Positions 13,993 through 16,560 of a stretch of DNA of 16,560 nt are shown here, piece by piece. Position numbers and translations under genes: made by a program. Under the pieces are notes generated by a model. That model searched no databases and had not been told where the DNA came from. It saw only the letters and a program-made list of their open reading frames with translations. The DNA lies in NCBI GenBank assembly GCA_947483345.1, contig CANKNL010000032.1:1-16560 (forward strand), given 5' to 3'. Source of the stretch: Chitinophagaceae bacterium (GTDB taxonomy: Bacteria; Bacteroidota; Bacteroidia; Chitinophagales; Chitinophagaceae). The number at the start of each line of letters is the position of its first letter. Positions within the stretch are counted from its first letter, which is position 1.

Positions 13993-16560
13993 TCAGTTCT
14001 TGATCAGGGTTGTTGTTATACTTGTTCCGGTTTCGTTCATCAGCACTACCCGGTAAATCCCGTTAGACAAGGCATTGCCCGCAGCGATGCTTTTTGTCAC
14101 CGAGCCGCCGCCATGGTCAAAGCCGGTCATCAGCACCTGCTGCCCAAGGTTGTTGTATAACAGCAGGGTATAGTGGCTTTTGTCCACATCGCTCAGTTGC
14201 AGGTTGATGGTATTGCCGGTGATGGGATTTGGTACTACTGTGAGGGAAGGCGTTGACCTGCCCGTATTCACTTTCACCACATTGGTATATTTTACCTGGC
14301 CTGCCTTATCCACTGCCCTGATGCGGTAGAAATTGATGCCCGCCTGTGGCCGGCCATCCAGCCAGTTGTAGTTCACCGCCACCGCACTGTTACCTATAGC
14401 GGCAGTGGTATTGATCTTTATAAAATCGCTACCGGTAAAGGAACGTTCCAGTTCGTACCGGTCCATGGCCGTTTCTTTTTGGGCGCTCCAGTTCACCAGT
14501 ACACCATTGGTTTTGGCCTGAGCGCTGATGCTGAGGCCATCGATGGCCAGCGGGACCAGGGGACTAAAGACCACCATGAAGCGGTTGGTATCGGCCGAAG
14601 CGGCATTTGCCGTTACGGTGAAGGGCACCACTACCGAATCGGTCACGCTCAACAAAGTGCGTGTGTTCAGGAACCTGTCCACCAGCTCGGCCTTCAGGGC
14701 GGTATTGCTGAACATCGATGGGGTGAACACCCATTCGTAGTTTGTTTGTCGCAGGCCGTTCATCAGCAGCGGAATGGTATCCCTGCTCACGATCACCGGG
14801 CGTGCCTCAATGGCCAGGTGGTGGGCCGATCTGCTGATGGCGATATTCTCGTTCCAGTTATTCATCTCATCGGCATCGTCAGCATCAACGGCTGCACTGT
14901 AGTTGTTGTGGTATTTTACCAGCAGTCCGTCGGCACTATGGCGTATAGCATTGGCCTCGGTGAGGTACAGTTCGGTGCTGAAGGACTCGAAGGACGTGGT
15001 GGGCCTGTATATCACATTGGTACTAAAGCCCACGGCTTTCATCGCTTCGGTGATTAGTACCTCAGAACCGGCACCTATTGAATGTACAAAGAAGGCCTCT
15101 CCCGGCTGGATATAACGACCGACCGCTTCCGTATAAGGAAAACCTGATTGGTCAACAGTTACAAATCCGCCTTCGGTACCATTATTGGAATCCCACCGGG
15201 TATAACTGGAAGTGATGATCGTTGAATTGCCGCTATATATGGCCTGCCAATCAAGCGGTGCCGGGTAAGGATTGGTGATCATGCTCACGTGCCCACTGGT
15301 TCCTGAGATAGGTAATATTTTATTTCCGGTCTGCACGGTACCCGTAGCCCTCAACGTGGTAGAGCTTGTAGGCATTCCGCCTGCAGGATTATAAGGTATC
15401 TGCATACTGGTATTCCTGTCTCCACGGATATACAGGAAGTAACCAGTAAGGGCATTTAGTGTATTCGTGTTTGTATTATCAACTGCCGGATAGCCTGTTG
15501 AACCAGCAATATCGCTCCCGTTGGTGAAGGTATACAGCGAAGCCTGGTTATTCTGAGTCACATCAAAGCCGCTGCCACTGCCGCCAACGCCGGTGATCTG
15601 CACCCCAAAATTCTGATATGGTGAAGCCGGGACCAGGTTAGTTCCTGCAATTGTATTGGTAAGCCCTTCCTGCCAGTTGGCATTAATGCTGGTGCCGGTG
15701 GTTACTGTAGACGCTAGTGCACGATAGGCACGGCCGCCATTGCCGGTACCTGTGCCATTGACAGTTGCCCGCAGTTTAATGAAGCGTTCCACAGTTACGT
15801 TAGTGCCGCCTGTAAGATTGCTGCCACCCGCATTCAGCTTATCAATGCTGGCGGTATTGGTTGTATTCGATTTCAAGGTCAGGTTCAATCCGCCCAACGC
15901 AAGGGTACCATCATTTAATTGAATATTACCGTACACATCCAGTGCCGTGCCTAAGGTAGCAGTGGCTGCACTGGTACTGAGGGTAAGGTTATTTAATGAA
16001 CGTGCACCCGAAGTAAAGTTTAAAGCTTGATTTAAACCTGTACCGCCAATAGTTAAGTTTGAGGTTGAAGAACCGGTTAATGTACCGGATGTATTTACCA
16101 AACTTCCATTAAGCGTCAATGTATTGGAACCGATGGCTAAATTACCGCTGGTGAAAGTCAGGGTTCCCCCTACCGTTGTATTCCTGCCCAGCGTGACCGT
16201 ATTGCTGCCATTGATGGTAAGATCATTGAATACAGTGGCCGAACCACCGGCAATCGTTTGTGGGTTACCGGTATTGGCAAATATTACGTTACCCGTACCC
16301 GCAATGAAGGTACCATCGTTTTCCCAGGTGCTTCCACTGCTAGTTGCAGATTGTGTAAGGGTGAGGGTACTGCTACCTCCGTTTAATACAGCTCCAGCAG
16401 CAATTGTGATCGAATTAATAGTGGTGGTCGGCAGCGTAGCCTCATATGTATATGCTGATGATGTTGGTATTACTACATTACTGCTCGCTATGGGCACTGT
16501 ATTTCCCACCCAATTTTCCTGGGTTTCCCATCCGGTAGCATCAACACCAAGCCATGTAAA
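13993..16560 (-). CDS. T9SS type A cargo: beta-repeat surface protein (5' end beyond window)
   Basis: The last 855 codons of a large secreted protein; the frame is open to the right edge, so no start is visible. Its first visible residues (TWLGVDATGWETQENWVGN) are the Trp-rich unit that opens many Bacteroidota surface proteins. Next comes a Thr/Asn/Gly-rich region of about 230 residues with TLTxxSGNLxIGSNTLTLNG-like rungs, suggesting a beta-helix. A middle domain follows (YRALASTV, ITNPYPAPLDW, YIQPGEAFFVH), then a fibronectin III-like domain (LVNWSAQKE to FYRIRAVDKAG). Last is an 86-residue T9SS type A sorting domain (VVPNPITGN, LLYNNLGQQV, LSNGIYRVVL; 13996-14253). It is probably an adhesin or surface-layer protein; I see no enzyme motif. 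Sampled lines of its 3' half have 52-60% GC against about 37% in the PorP/SprF gene. It is followed by the PID-CTERM-like gene. Confidence 0.88.
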   Translation of the reverse strand, partial: FTWLGVDATGWETQENWVGNTVPIASSNVVIPTSSAYTYEATLPTTTINSITIAAGAVLNGGSSTLTLTQSATSSGSTWENDGTFIAGTGNVIFANTGNPQTIAGGSATVFNDLTINGSNTVTLGRNTTVGGTLTFTSGNLAIGSNTLTLNGSLVNTSGTLTGSSTSNLTIGGTGLNQALNFTSGARSLNNLTLSTSAATATLGTALDVYGNIQLNDGTLALGGLNLTLKSNTTNTASIDKLNAGGSNLTGGTNVTVERFIKLRATVNGTGTGNGGRAYRALASTVTTGTSINANWQEGLTNTIAGTNLVPASPYQNFGVQITGVGGSGSGFDVTQNNQASLYTFTNGSDIAGSTGYPAVDNTNTNTLNALTGYFLYIRGDRNTSMQIPYNPAGGMPTSSTTLRATGTVQTGNKILPISGTSGHVSMITNPYPAPLDWQAIYSGNSTIITSSYTRWDSNNGTEGGFVTVDQSGFPYTEAVGRYIQPGEAFFVHSIGAGSEVLITEAMKAVGFSTNVIYRPTTSFESFSTELYLTEANAIRHSADGLLVKYHNNYSAAVDADDADEMNNWNENIAISRSAHHLAIEARPVIVSRDTIPLLMNGLRQTNYEWVFTPSMFSNTALKAELVDRFLNTRTLLSVTDSVVVPFTVTANAASADTNRFMVVFSPLVPLAIDGLSISAQAKTNGVLVNWSAQKETAMDRYELERSFTGSDFIKINTTAAIGNSAVAVNYNWLDGRPQAGINFYRIRAVDKAGQVKYTNVVKVNTGRSTPSLTVVPNPITGNTINLQLSDVDKSHYTLLLYNNLGQQVLMTGFDHGGGSVTKSIAAGNALSNGIYRVVLMNETGTSITTTLIKN

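Noticed and set aside
14479..15057. 192-codon plus-strand frame opposite the T9SS cargo gene
   Set aside because: It is antisense to a well-supported coding region, has no domain or signal peptide, and is explained by the high GC of that gene, which makes stop codons rare on the other strand.
16507..16509. GTG as the start of the T9SS cargo gene
   Set aside because: The frame continues open to the right edge and the upstream residues match the Trp-rich unit expected there, so the gene is cut by the window and this GTG is an internal valine codon.

Overview
The window looks like chromosomal DNA from a member of the Bacteroidota, most likely Chitinophagaceae or a close relative. The evidence is two kinds of type IX secretion (T9SS) sorting domain, a PorP/SprF-family protein, an OmpA protein with thrombospondin type 3 repeats, the general lack of Shine-Dalgarno sequences, and AT-rich DNA (about 37-40% GC in sampled lines of the left and middle parts). 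The genus is inference only.

Left part (1-5902), housekeeping. On the minus strand lie recN (DNA repair), a C4 zinc-ribbon coiled-coil protein and a Nif3-family dinuclear-metal protein. The last two form an operon ending at a clear hairpin terminator in front of recN. Diverging from nif3, with 16 bases between the start codons, is an M32 metallocarboxypeptidase, followed after 10 bases by a small lipoprotein of unknown function. That lipoprotein converges with an acyl-CoA-binding protein gene so closely that the two stop codons abut.

Middle part (6047-13504), a cell-surface module. A minus-strand OmpA/TSP3 outer-membrane protein diverges from a 1600-residue protein made of 15 PKD domains, three Ig-like domains and a gliding-motility type (T9SS type B) C-terminal domain. 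A PorP/SprF-family outer-membrane protein follows 57 bases downstream. The likely reading is a large secreted surface fibre or adhesin with its dedicated secretion partner, plus a peptidoglycan-linked OmpA protein.

Right part (13505-16560). A 211-base gap holds three adjacent families of short tandem repeats, two of them heptamers, and a 14-bp inverted repeat. The last heptamer array runs into the 3' end of a small minus-strand gene encoding a signal peptide, an acidic Asn/Pro/Thr linker and a VPIDGG-hydrophobic-basic tail (PID-CTERM-like). Immediately upstream of it on the same strand is the 3' part of a large T9SS type A cargo gene that runs off the right edge and is richer in GC than its neighbours.

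The points most worth follow-up are the pairing of a T9SS type A cargo with a PID-CTERM-like small protein, the tandem repeat that writes the C-terminus of the latter, and the regular cysteine pairs in the PKD fibre. I saw no CRISPR array, insertion sequence, phage gene, rRNA or tRNA. I did not see a clearly unprecedented enzyme system.
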